Positions 24,920-35,932 of a stretch of 64,000 nt of DNA are shown piece by piece. The position numbers were made by a program, and so were the translations under genes. Numbering within the stretch: position 1 is the first letter of the stretch; each line of letters starts with the position of its first letter. The notes beneath the pieces are model-generated. The model did not search any database. It saw nothing but the letters and a program-made list of their open reading frames with translations, and was not told the origin of the DNA. The stretch is from Halopseudomonas xinjiangensis (GTDB lineage: Bacteria > Pseudomonadota > Gammaproteobacteria > Pseudomonadales > Pseudomonadaceae). The stretch is taken from contig NZ_LT629736.1 in assembly GCF_900104945.1 (NCBI RefSeq), positions 310,001-374,000 on the forward strand. The letters are read 5' to 3'.

Positions 24920-25294
24920 TCAAGCTTCCTCGGGTGGTTCCAGCAGGGTGCCGAGCTCCCGCTCCAGAGACGCTTCGTCACCCAGGTTCAGCTCTACCAA
25001 TCGGCGCAGATGGCTGATTGAATCCAGATCGATGTGGTCGCAACGAAAGCCAACCAGACCTTCCTCGGCATGTACCAGACTGGCCTCCATGCGAATCCGA
25101 TTGCCTTCGGACAGGTCGATAATCGCCAGGAAGGGTTCATTCGGATTGGCCCGCTCCCACTCGGCAGGACGTAACACAAGCAGACCTCGCAGCGAAATGT
25201 CCACAAGCTGCACCGATATATCCAGCGCGTCCTGTTGGAGGACCGTCTCTGCATCGAACGGTACTCGGGTAAAACGGCGCCTTTCATCGCTCAT
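24920..25294 (-). CDS. mapZ: Single-domain PilZ protein, MapZ-like
   Basis: A 124-residue c-di-GMP receptor. The binding motifs are RxxxR within RRRFTR (6-10) and DxSxxG as DISLRG (32-37). The C-terminal half (CDHIDLDSISHLRRLVELNLGDE) is what I recall for P. aeruginosa PA4608/MapZ, which on c-di-GMP binding inhibits the chemotaxis methyltransferase CheR1. The linkage with radA is also as in P. aeruginosa. The gene symbol is therefore by homology and synteny; CheR is not in the window. Neighbouring genes encode an EAL and a GGDEF-EAL protein that could set the c-di-GMP level it reads. Confidence 0.85.
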   Translation of the reverse strand: MSDERRRFTRVPFDAETVLQQDALDISVQLVDISLRGLLVLRPAEWERANPNEPFLAIIDLSEGNRIRMEASLVHAEEGLVGFRCDHIDLDSISHLRRLVELNLGDEASLERELGTLLEPPEEA

Positions 25295-25341
25295 CGAACT
25301 GCCTCCCGGGGACCAGGGATTTCTGGATTAGCTTCACTATA

Positions 25342-25397
25342 GACCGGGTCGCGCAGACCGGGTCGCGCAGACCGGGTCGCGCAGACCGGGGCACGCA
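25342..25397. repeat. Four tandem 14-bp repeats between ettA and the PilZ gene
   Basis: The unit GACCGGGTCGCGCA occurs three times perfectly (25342-25383), followed by one copy with two changes (25384-25397). Each unit contains the near-palindrome GACCGGGTC. It lies between the ettA stop (25440) and the PilZ gene start (25294), both on the minus strand, so it occupies the PilZ promoter region. Copy number could vary by slippage. Confidence 0.9.
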
Positions 25398-25439
25398 CAC
25401 CAGACTGCGAAGACCCCAGCCCATGCGCTGGAGGTGAAG

Positions 25440-27104
<1,665 letters not shown>

Positions 27105-27284
27105 GAGGGCATAACCTGCTGATCAAAGGAAACGGGATTCCCGCTTCGGGAAATGGTGGCAAGGCTAGCCCAACTGCGTTCCCAGGGCAAACACCCTCCA
27201 CGCGGCAAACCGCTGCACGCCGCGGGTCGATTCTCCGAATGAAAGCGGTATAGTGGCCAAGTGATATATAACAACGACAACGCG

Positions 27285-30200
27285 ATGCCCAACGATACCG
27301 CATCCAGCTCGCCGCGAACGGCGGGAATGGACAGGCGACCGCTCGCTACGGGACTGGCGCTGGTCGCGGTTGCCGGGATCCTGCTGGCCTGGCTGATGAT
27401 CTGGCAGGCCTGGCAGGACTATCGATTATTGCGCAGCCAGCACCAGATACAGATAGAAGAAAGCGTCTGGGCAATGGCAGAGCAACTAGGCGTCAATCTT
27501 TCGCTCCGGTCGGTAGCGGCCGAACACATCCTGCATCAGGCGCAGCCGGGGCCGGAGCAGCGCATCCCCCCGGCGATGCAGGAATTGATTCCCGGGCTGG
27601 TCGAGATAACGCATGTCACGCTCGATTCCCCGCTGATCGATCAACCGCTGGCTGCCTGGATGCCCGTGCTTCGGCGATTGCATCTGACCAACCAACCCTA
27701 CGCAATCGAGTTCGATCCGAGCCGTCGCCTGGTCTACTGGCTGATTCCTGGTCGGGGGGAGGGCGAGTTCTGGGTGATGCTGGTCGCCGAGGCGGCCATC
27801 TCGGAAATGATCTGGAGCTATCCGGCAAGCGGCTACAGCTGGTTGATCGAGGACGCAGGACGAGTCCGCGTGCTGGCCCGACAGGAGTCGGGCCAGCTTA
27901 TCTATGTCGACGAATCGGCGCTGAACGCGGACGAACGCGAACGCGTGGCAGTCAGCGCTCCGGTAGAGGGCACGCTGTGGCAGGTTCGTGGGCTTATAGA
28001 TGAAGGCTACTACGAAGCGCGTCTCGGGCGACTGATTCTCAGCAAAGCGTTGGTCGTGGCGGGCTTCGTCGCCGTGTTGTTGCTGGCAGTATGGGTAGTC
28101 GCGCGGATGCAGCATGCCAACCGCCGCCTGTTCGATCGTAGCCAGCGCTCGCGCGAGAGCCTGGTCGAGGCCGAGCGACGTTACCGCGACATTTTCCAGA
28201 GCGTCGGTATGGCGCTGTGTCAGCTCGATCTGTCGGAGCTGCGTGAGCATCTGGACCGGCTCGGGCTTCGCTCTGCTGAGGAGCTCGACGCCTGGCTGGA
28301 GCAAGCGGATTCGCATGCAGATCTGCTGCAAAGGATCCGGGTGGTTGATGCCAACCGCAACACTCTGGATTTGCTGGCGCTGCAAACGGTCTCGCAATTG
28401 GAAGCCATCCTTCAGGCAGACGAGCCGATCCGCAAGGGTGGCGCCCGCTATGCGTTGATGCTTGCTCTGATCAACCGCCAGGAGCGCCTGGAGTTGGAGA
28501 CGCCGATGCGGACGGCGCGCGGCACCCTTCGCTACGTCTGGATGGTCATGCGTCTGCCGGTTGACGTCGTCGACTACTCCGCCGTGACCATGAGTATCTC
28601 GGATATCACCACGCGGCGTCAGGTCGAGCTGACCATGATCGAGCGCGAGCGCTTCTGGTCTGGTGTGGTGAAGGCAGTGCCTGACATCGTATTCATCAAG
28701 GACATGCAGCGGAACGACTTCGTCTTCTCCAATCGGTCGCTCGCGCAAGCGCTGGGTTATTCGGAGGATGAAGAGGCCGGCTTCGCCGCAGGGTATCGTG
28801 ACCGGTTGGTGCATCCTGACGATCTGGAGTACGTGCTGGTCAACCGTAACCTGCAACAGGTGCTGCCGGACGAAAAGATCCTCGACTGGCGACTGCGCTG
28901 GCGTCATCGCGACGGCACGTGGCACTGGTTCAATGTGCGCATGAAAGTGCTGTCGCGCTTGCCTGATGGCCGGGTACGTCAGCTGATTGGGATCGTCAAG
29001 AACGTACATCAGCAGACGCTAATGACCGAGCGGCTGAAAACCGGCGAGCAGCGCTACCGGTTGCTGGCGGAGAATATCAGCGACGTCATCTGGGCCACGG
29101 ATGATACGTTCCAGCTCAACTATGTCAGCCCTTCGGTCAAGCGCGTGCTGGGCTACGAACCGGACTTTCTTATCAACCACGGTTTCGTCGAAGTCGTCGC
29201 CGGGACGCGCTTCAACCGGTTCATGGGCGTTCTGATTCGCGAGCTGCTGCCAAAAATCAGCAATCCGCAGAGCGCGGCAGAGCTCTGGCGCGACGGCTTC
29301 CATAGGCAGACCACGCTGGACTGCATCAAGGCGGATGGACACAAGTGCCCGGTCGAGTTGCGCGTATCGCTGATGTGGGACCCGTCCGGGCGATTTCTCG
29401 GCCTGCTCGGGATCGCTCGAGACATCACCGAGCAGCGACGCATCGAAAATCGGCTGCGCATGGCGGCGACGGTCTTCGAAAATACAACCGGGGCAATCTT
29501 CGTTACCGATCCGGCCGGCTACATTGTGCAGGTGAATGAAAACTTCTCCCAGATCACCGGTTTCGGTGCATCGGAAGTTATCGATCAGCTCCCTACCGTA
29601 TTCGCCTCCGGTGTGCATGAAGAGACCTTCTACCAGTCGGTCCTGGCGGAGCTGCGGCGCGAAGGGCGCTGGCAGGGTGAGGTCTGGCAGAAACGCAAAA
29701 ACGGCGAGATATTTCCATCCTGGGCCGGCATAACCGCGGTGCAGGACAACGACGGTGATCTGGTCAGCTACGTGTGCTTCTTCGTCGATATCAGCGAACG
29801 CAAGGCCAGCGAGGCCCGTATCGAGAGTCTGGCGTACTACGACGGGCTGACCGGATTACCCAATCGGGCACTGTTCCAGGAGCGATTGTCCAGCGCGCTG
29901 AAGGTCGCCGGGCGACGCAGTGAATGGATAGCTGTACTGTTTCTCGATCTCGACCGCTTCAAGCCAATCAACGACACCATGGGCCACGCGGCAGGTGACG
30001 TGATGCTCAAGGAAGTCGGCCAGCGTCTGCGCGAATGCATCCGCGAGAGCGACACCGTCGCGCGCATGGGCGGGGATGAATTCACCATGCTTCTGGTCGG
30101 TCTCGGCAATCGGGACTCGGCGATGCGCGCCGGCATCAGCGTAGCGGAAAAGGTGCTTGAGCAACTGGCTCCCGCCTTCGTCCTACAGGAGCGCGAATTC

Positions 30201-31127
30201 TTCATCAGCGCCAGTATCGGCATCGCGCTGTATCCGCAGGACGGCAAGGAAGGCAGCCAATTGCTGCAGAATGCCGATACGGCGATGTATCACGCCAAGA
30301 GCGCCGGCAAGGACACTTTCCAGTTCTACCAGGCGGAGATGAACGCGCACGCGCTGGAGCGGCTCAGCCTGGAAAACGATTTGCGCAGGGCGGTCCACGA
30401 CGACGCCTTCACGTTGCACTTCCAGCCTCAGTTTGGTTGCGTCAGCGGCGAGCTGACCGGAGTAGAGGCTTTGCTGCGTTGGGAACATCCCACGCTGGGA
30501 CCGATTTCTCCAGGATCCTTCATTCCCGTCGCCGAGGAGATCGGGCTGGTGTCAGCGCTGGGTGACTGGGTGCTGGACCGTGCGTGCCGGCAGATGGCTG
30601 AATGGCATGCAGCGGGTTTCAGCCAGCCGCGTATGGCGATCAATGTGTCCGGTCGACAGTTCGCTGAGGGCCAGCTCGCCGAGCGCGTCGCGACCGTTCT
30701 GCAGCGCTACAGCCTGGCGCCTGCTTGTGTCGAGCTGGAGCTTACCGAAAGCATCCTGCTGCGTGATGTCGAGGAAACCATGCAGACACTGGCTCGGCTC
30801 AAGGAGTTGGGCGTGCACATCGCTGTGGACGATTTCGGCACGGGATATTCCTCGCTCAACTATCTCAAGGACTTCCCCATCGATACCTTGAAAATCGACC
30901 GCAGTTTCATCCAGGCGATGCATGCCGGCAGTCGCGACGCTCGGCTGGCGGAAGCCATCGTGGCCATGGGTCGGTCGCTGCAGTTGATGGTCATTGCGGA
31001 GGGCGTGGAGACTGCCGAGCAGCTGGAATTGCTGCGCAGTTTCGGCTGCGACGAGGTGCAGGGGTTCTATCTCGGCAAGCCCATGACCGCCGAGGACCTG
31101 CAGCGCAGACATCTGCGGCCTTCCTGA
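27285..31127 (+). CDS. morA: MorA-like PAS-GGDEF-EAL membrane c-di-GMP regulator
   Basis: About 1280 residues. An N-terminal anchor (about 20-45), a periplasmic sensor region and a second membrane helix (near 255-275) are followed by several PAS/PAC segments (for example FWSGVVKAVPDIVFIKDMQ, YRLLAENISDVIWATDD and VFENTTGAIFVTDPAGY). Then come an intact GGDEF motif (about 929-933) and an intact EAL motif (EALLRW, about 1061) with ELTES, DDFGTGYSSL and KIDRSF. Both cyclase and phosphodiesterase activity are possible. Its position just before glyA matches morA, a motility/biofilm regulator, in P. aeruginosa. The start is uncertain: GTG 27261, ATG 27285 and ATG 27327 are in frame and none has a good ribosome binding site. 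Confidence 0.88.
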   Translation: MPNDTASSSPRTAGMDRRPLATGLALVAVAGILLAWLMIWQAWQDYRLLRSQHQIQIEESVWAMAEQLGVNLSLRSVAAEHILHQAQPGPEQRIPPAMQELIPGLVEITHVTLDSPLIDQPLAAWMPVLRRLHLTNQPYAIEFDPSRRLVYWLIPGRGEGEFWVMLVAEAAISEMIWSYPASGYSWLIEDAGRVRVLARQESGQLIYVDESALNADERERVAVSAPVEGTLWQVRGLIDEGYYEARLGRLILSKALVVAGFVAVLLLAVWVVARMQHANRRLFDRSQRSRESLVEAERRYRDIFQSVGMALCQLDLSELREHLDRLGLRSAEELDAWLEQADSHADLLQRIRVVDANRNTLDLLALQTVSQLEAILQADEPIRKGGARYALMLALINRQERLELETPMRTARGTLRYVWMVMRLPVDVVDYSAVTMSISDITTRRQVELTMIERERFWSGVVKAVPDIVFIKDMQRNDFVFSNRSLAQALGYSEDEEAGFAAGYRDRLVHPDDLEYVLVNRNLQQVLPDEKILDWRLRWRHRDGTWHWFNVRMKVLSRLPDGRVRQLIGIVKNVHQQTLMTERLKTGEQRYRLLAENISDVIWATDDTFQLNYVSPSVKRVLGYEPDFLINHGFVEVVAGTRFNRFMGVLIRELLPKISNPQSAAELWRDGFHRQTTLDCIKADGHKCPVELRVSLMWDPSGRFLGLLGIARDITEQRRIENRLRMAATVFENTTGAIFVTDPAGYIVQVNENFSQITGFGASEVIDQLPTVFASGVHEETFYQSVLAELRREGRWQGEVWQKRKNGEIFPSWAGITAVQDNDGDLVSYVCFFVDISERKASEARIESLAYYDGLTGLPNRALFQERLSSALKVAGRRSEWIAVLFLDLDRFKPINDTMGHAAGDVMLKEVGQRLRECIRESDTVARMGGDEFTMLLVGLGNRDSAMRAGISVAEKVLEQLAPAFVLQEREFFISASIGIALYPQDGKEGSQLLQNADTAMYHAKSAGKDTFQFYQAEMNAHALERLSLENDLRRAVHDDAFTLHFQPQFGCVSGELTGVEALLRWEHPTLGPISPGSFIPVAEEIGLVSALGDWVLDRACRQMAEWHAAGFSQPRMAINVSGRQFAEGQLAERVATVLQRYSLAPACVELELTESILLRDVEETMQTLARLKELGVHIAVDDFGTGYSSLNYLKDFPIDTLKIDRSFIQAMHAGSRDARLAEAIVAMGRSLQLMVIAEGVETAEQLELLRSFGCDEVQGFYLGKPMTAEDLQRRHLRPS

Positions 31128-31229
31128 ACAGGATTTCTCCTGTAACTGAGCGCATTTCATGTGCCAGCGTGCCTGGGTTGCGTTAAAATGCGCCCCTTCA
31201 ATTTTGACAGTCCTATCAGGGGGCCGAAC

Positions 31230-32486
31230 ATGTTTAGCCGTTCCAACGATATCGCCACCGTCGACGCCGAACTCTGGAGTGCCATGCAGCAGGAGGCGCA
31301 ACGTCAGGAAGAGCATATCGAGCTGATCGCTTCCGAGAACTACACCAGCCCTGCGGTCATGCAGGCGCAGGGTTCGGCCCTGACCAACAAGTACGCTGAA
31401 GGCTACCCGGGCAAGCGCTACTATGGTGGTTGCGACTACGTCGACATCGCCGAGCAGCTGGCAATCGACCGCGCCAAGCAACTGTTCGGTGCCGACTACG
31501 CCAACGTCCAGCCGCATGCCGGTTCGCAGGCCAACGCCGCGGTGTTCCAGGCTTTGCTGACGCCCGGTGACACCGTGCTGGGCATGAGCCTTGCCCATGG
31601 CGGTCACCTGACCCATGGCGCAGGCGTGAATTTCTCCGGCAAGCACTACAACGCTGTGCAGTACGGCATCAACACCGACACTGGCCTGATCGACTATGAC
31701 GAAGTCGAAGCGCTCGCTGTCGAGCACAAGCCGAAGATGATCATTGCCGGTTTCTCGGCCTACTCGCAGGTACTGGACTTCGCCCGTTTCCGCGAGATCG
31801 CCGACAAGGTCGGTGCGTACCTGTTCGTCGACATGGCGCATGTGGCAGGTCTGGTTGCGGCTGGCGTCTACCCGAACCCCGTGCCGTTCGCCGACGTGGT
31901 CACCACCACCACGCACAAGACGCTGCGTGGCCCGCGTGGCGGCCTGATTCTGGCCAAGGCCAACGAGGCGCTGGAGAAGAAGCTCAACTCCGCAGTATTC
32001 CCGGGCGGCCAGGGCGGCCCGCTGATGCATGTCATCGCGGCGAAGGCGATCTGCTTCAAGGAAGCCATGAGCCCGGAGTTCAAGACTTACCAGCAGCAGG
32101 TAGTCAAGAATGCCCAGGCGATGGCCGGCGTGTTCATCGAACGCGGCTTCGATGTGGTGTCTGGCGGTACGCAGAACCATCTGTTCCTGTTGTCGCTGAT
32201 CAAGCAGGACATCACTGGTAAGGACGCGGACGCTGCGCTGGGTCGCGCGCATATCACTGTCAACAAGAACGCGGTACCCAACGATCCACGCTCGCCGTTC
32301 GTTACCTCGGGCCTGCGCATCGGTACGCCGGCTGTGACCACCCGCGGTTTCAATGAAGCGGATTGCCGCGACCTGGCGGGCTGGATCTGCGACATCCTGG
32401 AAAACATGAGCGACGAATCCGTTATCGAACGCGTTCGCGGTCAGGTCCAGCAGATTTGCCAGCGCCTGCCGGTATACGCTGACTGA
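31230..32486 (+). CDS. glyA: Serine hydroxymethyltransferase
   Basis: A 418-residue PLP enzyme that interconverts serine plus tetrahydrofolate with glycine plus methylene-tetrahydrofolate. The PLP lysine is Lys230 in [13 protein letters not shown]. Other hallmarks are [30 protein letters not shown] and [13 protein letters not shown]-like residues near the end. The ATG at 31230 follows AGGGGG and gives the usual [11 protein letters not shown]-terminus. It directly follows the morA-like gene, has about 100 bases of upstream space, and is closed by a clear terminator. Confidence 0.98.
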   Translation: MFSRSNDIATVDAELWSAMQQEAQRQEEHIELIASENYTSPAVMQAQGSALTNKYAEGYPGKRYYGGCDYVDIAEQLAIDRAKQLFGADYANVQPHAGSQANAAVFQALLTPGDTVLGMSLAHGGHLTHGAGVNFSGKHYNAVQYGINTDTGLIDYDEVEALAVEHKPKMIIAGFSAYSQVLDFARFREIADKVGAYLFVDMAHVAGLVAAGVYPNPVPFADVVTTTTHKTLRGPRGGLILAKANEALEKKLNSAVFPGGQGGPLMHVIAAKAICFKEAMSPEFKTYQQQVVKNAQAMAGVFIERGFDVVSGGTQNHLFLLSLIKQDITGKDADAALGRAHITVNKNAVPNDPRSPFVTSGLRIGTPAVTTRGFNEADCRDLAGWICDILENMSDESVIERVRGQVQQICQRLPVYAD

Positions 32487-32549
32487 TCCGCCGCACCGAT
32501 CTCACGAGGCCGGGTCGCCCGCACCCAGACTCGTAGGCCGTCACACCAA

Positions 32550-32579
32550 CCCCCTGCCAGGTTCTGTCAGGGGGTTTTT
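32550..32579 (+). terminator. Rho-independent terminator of glyA
   Basis: Arms CCCCCTG (32550-32556) and CAGGGGG (32568-32574) with an 11-base loop are followed by TTTTT (32575-32579), 63 bases after the glyA stop. Confidence 0.92.
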
Positions 32580-32661
32580 CGTGCCTGGCAAATGGCCGCT
32601 TGGCATGCCGGGCCGGTGGGATTAGCATGATCTAAAAGAAAATAAGAACAGGAGCGCTCAC

Positions 32662-33411
32662 ATGAAGCGTCTCACGATTGCCCTCGTTGCGCTGATGAGT
32701 CTGACGGTGCTGCCGTCTCAAGCTGATGATCCCATCCCCAAGCCGCTGGTACAGGTCGGCCTGATGCCGTTCCCGGGCTATTCGTTCTCCGACGAAAAGG
32801 GGCTGCCTGCGGGCAAGACCGTCAAGCTGACCCGCCTGCTCCTGAATCAGGCCGGTTATCCTCACGAAATTCGCATAATGCCGCCAGCCCGTATCTGGCG
32901 CGGTCTGGAAGACGGCACGGTGCATGTCTGGCCGGGCGTGATCAGCAAGCCCGGGCTGGAAGACCACACGCAACTCACCGACAGAACGCTGGGTCTGGTC
33001 GGGATTAATCTGTACGCGCGTCCGGGGTCGGCGCTGCCGGTCTGGCCGGATGGCATCGCTGGCAAACGCATCATCCTGATCACCAACTACACATACACCA
33101 ACGATCTGCTGCGCACGCTTTACGACGCAAACCGCGCCGTGCGGTTTCACAGGGGTAGCTCGCATACCGGTGCCGTCAACATGCTGCTGCGTGGACGAGG
33201 TGACTATCTGCTCGACTACCGCGCCCAGGTCGACCCAATCGTCGCCCGCCTCGGTATGGAGCCTTTGCCGTTCGTGCAAGTGGCGGAGCAGCCCATGCGC
33301 TTTCTCATCTCGCGCAAGAGTGGTTTCGCGGATCGGTTGAAGAATGATCTCGACCGTGCATTCGATGAGCTGGCGGCGCAGGGCGCCGAGCTGGATGTGA
33401 CGCGTCAGTGA
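32662..33411 (+). CDS. Periplasmic solute-binding protein, family 3-like
   Basis: A 249-residue protein with a Sec signal peptide (MKRLTIALVALMSLTVLPSQA, cleavage before Asp23 or so). It resembles bacterial extracellular solute-binding proteins of the amino-acid type: VGLMPFPGYSFSDEKGLPAGKTVKLTRLLLNQAGY at the start, and IARKSGF-like residues near the end. Such stand-alone proteins in Pseudomonas are often annotated only as transporter substrate-binding domain proteins. No permease or ATPase is adjacent, so the ligand and partner are unknown. The ribosome binding site is AGGAG. It is transcribed after the glyA terminator, so probably from its own promoter. Confidence 0.8.
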   Translation: MKRLTIALVALMSLTVLPSQADDPIPKPLVQVGLMPFPGYSFSDEKGLPAGKTVKLTRLLLNQAGYPHEIRIMPPARIWRGLEDGTVHVWPGVISKPGLEDHTQLTDRTLGLVGINLYARPGSALPVWPDGIAGKRIILITNYTYTNDLLRTLYDANRAVRFHRGSSHTGAVNMLLRGRGDYLLDYRAQVDPIVARLGMEPLPFVQVAEQPMRFLISRKSGFADRLKNDLDRAFDELAAQGAELDVTRQ

Positions 33412-33534
33412 AAATGCGCAGCAGTCCGTTGCGCATACCGGCTCCAGCGGTTTAGATTCATCCACGCGGCACCACACGCCAGTACGCCGGCGTTCACGGA
33501 AGACGGCGACCGAAACAGACCATAGGAAGGTGAC

Positions 33535-34854
33535 ATGAGCGATCTCTACACATTGCGCTACCGCGGTAACCGCGTGGGCGGTAAGCCCGACGAGGCTATC
33601 CGGGACGATTTGACGAGCCTGGGATTCAAGGCCGGGCAGATTGATGCCTTGCTGGCAGGGCGCGGTGCAATTATCAAGCGGCGCCTGAGTGCATCACAGG
33701 CCAGGGCGTATCAGCAGCGACTGGAACGGGCAGGTCTGCTGACCGACATTGAGCGCGACGATGCCAGCGTACCAAGCGCTTCCGAGGCGTCGGCCGCCGT
33801 AAGACCGTCATCTCCGGCGCGTTTCGACGCAGCAGAGCCGACCCGCTCGCCAGAACAGCAGCAATCGACCGTGCGACGTCTGGAACCGGTCGAATTTTCC
33901 GGCCGTGGCAGCGAGTTCTTCGGCATCTGGATCGTCAATATCTTCCTGCTCCTTCTTACCCTGGGTTTTTATGCACCCTGGGCCAAGGTACGTACCAACC
34001 AGTATTTCTACGGCCACACGCAGATCGATGGTGCGAGCTTTCAGTATCTTGCCGATCCGTGGGTCATCTTTCGTGGTCGGCTGGTAGCGATCGTCGCGGT
34101 GGCGGTTTGGGTACTGGTCTCCGAACTGTGGCCGATGGGGTCGCTGATCCTGCTGGCAGTCTTCCTGCCGGCGATGCCCTGGGTAATCATCCGCTCGCTG
34201 AAATTCCATGCGGTCAACAGCGCTTATCGCAATATTCGCTTCGACTTCCGCGGAAACTATGTTGGCGCCTGCATGGCCATGCTGGTTTGGCCGATCGTCG
34301 CACTGCTGACCCTCATGATCGCCGCTCCGCTGTCGATCTTCAAAACCCATGCCTTCATGGTCAATAACAGTTACTTCGGCACCATGCCGTTTCGCCTCAA
34401 GGCGACGGCCGGCGATTACTATGTTTTCTTCCTGCGGGTCATTGGCGTGGTGGTCGGCTTTGCAGTGCTGGCCACCATCGCCGGTAAGCTGACCCATCCC
34501 GGCGTGGCGATGGTTGTTGCGGCGTTCGGCTACCTTGCCCTGTTCGGGTATTTCATGGCTGGCCTGACCAACCTGGTGTTCAACTCCACTGTGCTCGGCC
34601 TGCATGGTTTTCAGTCGACCCTGAGTAAGCGACGCATGGTCTGGATCTTCATGACCAACAGCCTTCTCATTGCCTTAACCCTGGGCTTCTTCACCCCCTG
34701 GGCGAAGGTTCGCATGGCTGCGTACCGGGCCAGCTGTACCGAAGTGGCTGTGCATGGCGACCTGGACAGCTTCGTTGCCAGCGAAGTGAAGCAGGCCAGC
34801 GCCGTCGGTCAAGAGCTCGGCGACGCTTTCGATCTGGGCATATCCCTTGTCTGA
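33535..34854 (+). CDS. DUF898 (YjgN-like) membrane protein with N-terminal accessory domain
   Basis: A 439-residue protein. Residues 1-75 form a soluble module (YTLRYRGNRVGGKPDEAIRDDL..GFKAGQIDALLAGRGAIIKRRL..QAYQQRLERAG pattern) that I recognise as recurring ahead of other membrane domains, with unknown function. After a Ser/Pro/Ala-rich linker (80-115) comes the YjgN/DUF898 membrane domain, with about 8-10 helices and two internal echoes: LGFYAPWAKVRTNQYFYGHT and LGFFTPWAKVRMAAYRASC. The M48 protease gene overlaps its end by eight bases, a pairing I have seen repeatedly, suggesting the two act together in the inner membrane. The ribosome binding site is AGGAAGG-like. Confidence 0.85.
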   Translation: MSDLYTLRYRGNRVGGKPDEAIRDDLTSLGFKAGQIDALLAGRGAIIKRRLSASQARAYQQRLERAGLLTDIERDDASVPSASEASAAVRPSSPARFDAAEPTRSPEQQQSTVRRLEPVEFSGRGSEFFGIWIVNIFLLLLTLGFYAPWAKVRTNQYFYGHTQIDGASFQYLADPWVIFRGRLVAIVAVAVWVLVSELWPMGSLILLAVFLPAMPWVIIRSLKFHAVNSAYRNIRFDFRGNYVGACMAMLVWPIVALLTLMIAAPLSIFKTHAFMVNNSYFGTMPFRLKATAGDYYVFFLRVIGVVVGFAVLATIAGKLTHPGVAMVVAAFGYLALFGYFMAGLTNLVFNSTVLGLHGFQSTLSKRRMVWIFMTNSLLIALTLGFFTPWAKVRMAAYRASCTEVAVHGDLDSFVASEVKQASAVGQELGDAFDLGISLV

Positions 34855-35902
34855 GAACAGGCTCAACGGACTGTATTTCGACGGACGCCGCAGCACCGGT
34901 CACGCGGCAGGTTTGCGTCTTGAGGACGGTTGTCTGGTGCTGACCCTTGCTGCCGGGGAACAACGCTTCCCGGCGCAACAGGCAAGGCTCGGTATCCAGG
35001 TTGGGCGGGCGGTGAGCTATCTGAGGCTGGACGGCACGGCGATCTTCGAATCCTCCGACCAGGCCGGGTTGGCGGAGTTGGCAGGAATGGCCAAAGGTGC
35101 TGCCGGCGCAGGCGTGCTGCATCGGTTGGAAACCAACTGGCGTCTGATCCTGGCCAGCGCTGTGCTGGTGGCTGCGTTCCTGATCGGTAGCGTGATCTGG
35201 GGGGTGCCATGGCTCTCGGGACTGGTTGCGCAGGCGGTGCCAGCTAGTGTCGAGCAGTGGGTTGGAGAGCAATCCCTGGCGACTCTGGACGAGCTTTGGC
35301 TGGAGCCAAGCAGTCTGGATGCTGATCGTCAGAACAGCTTGCATGCGGCGTTCGCCCCTCACATCGCTTCGTTGCAACAGGCCTACCCCGATCGTGCATG
35401 GCAGGTTGAACTACGCTCCAGCGAGGCGCTGGGGGCCAACGCCCTGGCCTTGCCGGGCGGCATCATGGTATTCACCGACGAGCTGGTAAAGTTGGCCGAA
35501 ACCGACGCGGAACTGATTGCGATTCTTACACATGAAGCCGGGCACGTTGCCTATCGCCACGGTATGCGTGCAATCGTCCAGAGCTCGCTTGCACTGTGGT
35601 TGATGATGTCCATTACCGGTGACATCTCGGCTGCGTCTGACCTGACCGCCAGCTTGCCGGTGATTCTAGCCAACCTGAGCTATGCCCGTGGCATGGAAGC
35701 CGAAGCGGATGAGTTTGCCTTGCAGCGGCTGCGCGAGGGCAGCATTGATCCGATCCACTTCGCCCAGATCATGCGCCGGCTGGAAGCAGCTCATGGCGCT
35801 AGCGGAGAAAGGAGTGGTCTTGGGGAGTTTCTTTCGACGCACCCGCCGACTGAGGAGCGCATACGGCGCTTCGTTGAAGCTTCGCAGCAACACAGCGAAT
35901 AG
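34847..35902 (+). CDS. M48-family membrane-associated metalloprotease
   Basis: A 351-residue protein starting at a TTG (34847) that overlaps the DUF898 stop. No later start would keep the N-terminal domain, and coupling explains the weak ribosome binding site. The order is a beta-rich N-terminal domain (about 5-90), one membrane helix (about 100-125), then the peptidase with zinc motif HEAGH (229-233) and the downstream glutamate in RGMEAEADEF (Glu284). The terminal region SLGEFLSTHPPTEERIRRF is typical for M48. The topology suggests a periplasm-facing protease anchored in the inner membrane. Its substrate is unknown; the overlapped DUF898 partner is the obvious candidate partner. Confidence 0.88.
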   Translation: MSENRLNGLYFDGRRSTGHAAGLRLEDGCLVLTLAAGEQRFPAQQARLGIQVGRAVSYLRLDGTAIFESSDQAGLAELAGMAKGAAGAGVLHRLETNWRLILASAVLVAAFLIGSVIWGVPWLSGLVAQAVPASVEQWVGEQSLATLDELWLEPSSLDADRQNSLHAAFAPHIASLQQAYPDRAWQVELRSSEALGANALALPGGIMVFTDELVKLAETDAELIAILTHEAGHVAYRHGMRAIVQSSLALWLMMSITGDISAASDLTASLPVILANLSYARGMEAEADEFALQRLREGSIDPIHFAQIMRRLEAAHGASGERSGLGEFLSTHPPTEERIRRFVEASQQHSE

Positions 35903-35928
35903 AACGCCGGCGGGATCCCGCCGGCGTT
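35903..35928. terminator. Bidirectional terminator-like 26-base perfect palindrome
   Basis: AACGCCGGCGGGA and its exact complement meet at GGGATCCC with no unpaired loop, between the convergent stops of the M48 gene (35902) and mqo (35933). It is nearly flush with both genes. No T-run follows in either direction, so efficiency is uncertain. Confidence 0.65.
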
Positions 35929-35932
35929 GACC

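Noticed and set aside
24849-25331. Plus-strand ORF of 160 codons over the PilZ gene
   Set aside because: Its Ser/Arg-rich translation is antisense to a PilZ domain with clear c-di-GMP motifs.
25342-25397. 14-bp array considered as a CRISPR or plasmid-type iteron
   Set aside because: The units are directly adjacent without spacers, and no replication protein gene is nearby.
27486-29009. Minus-strand ORF of 507 codons inside the morA-like gene
   Set aside because: It is antisense to the sensor and PAS region, with no recognisable motifs.
30552-32252. Minus-strand ORF of 566 codons across the morA-like gene end and glyA
   Set aside because: It is antisense to two well-identified genes, its translation is His/Gln/Arg/Leu rich without domain motifs, and it has no ribosome binding site. 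It is a GC-bias shadow.
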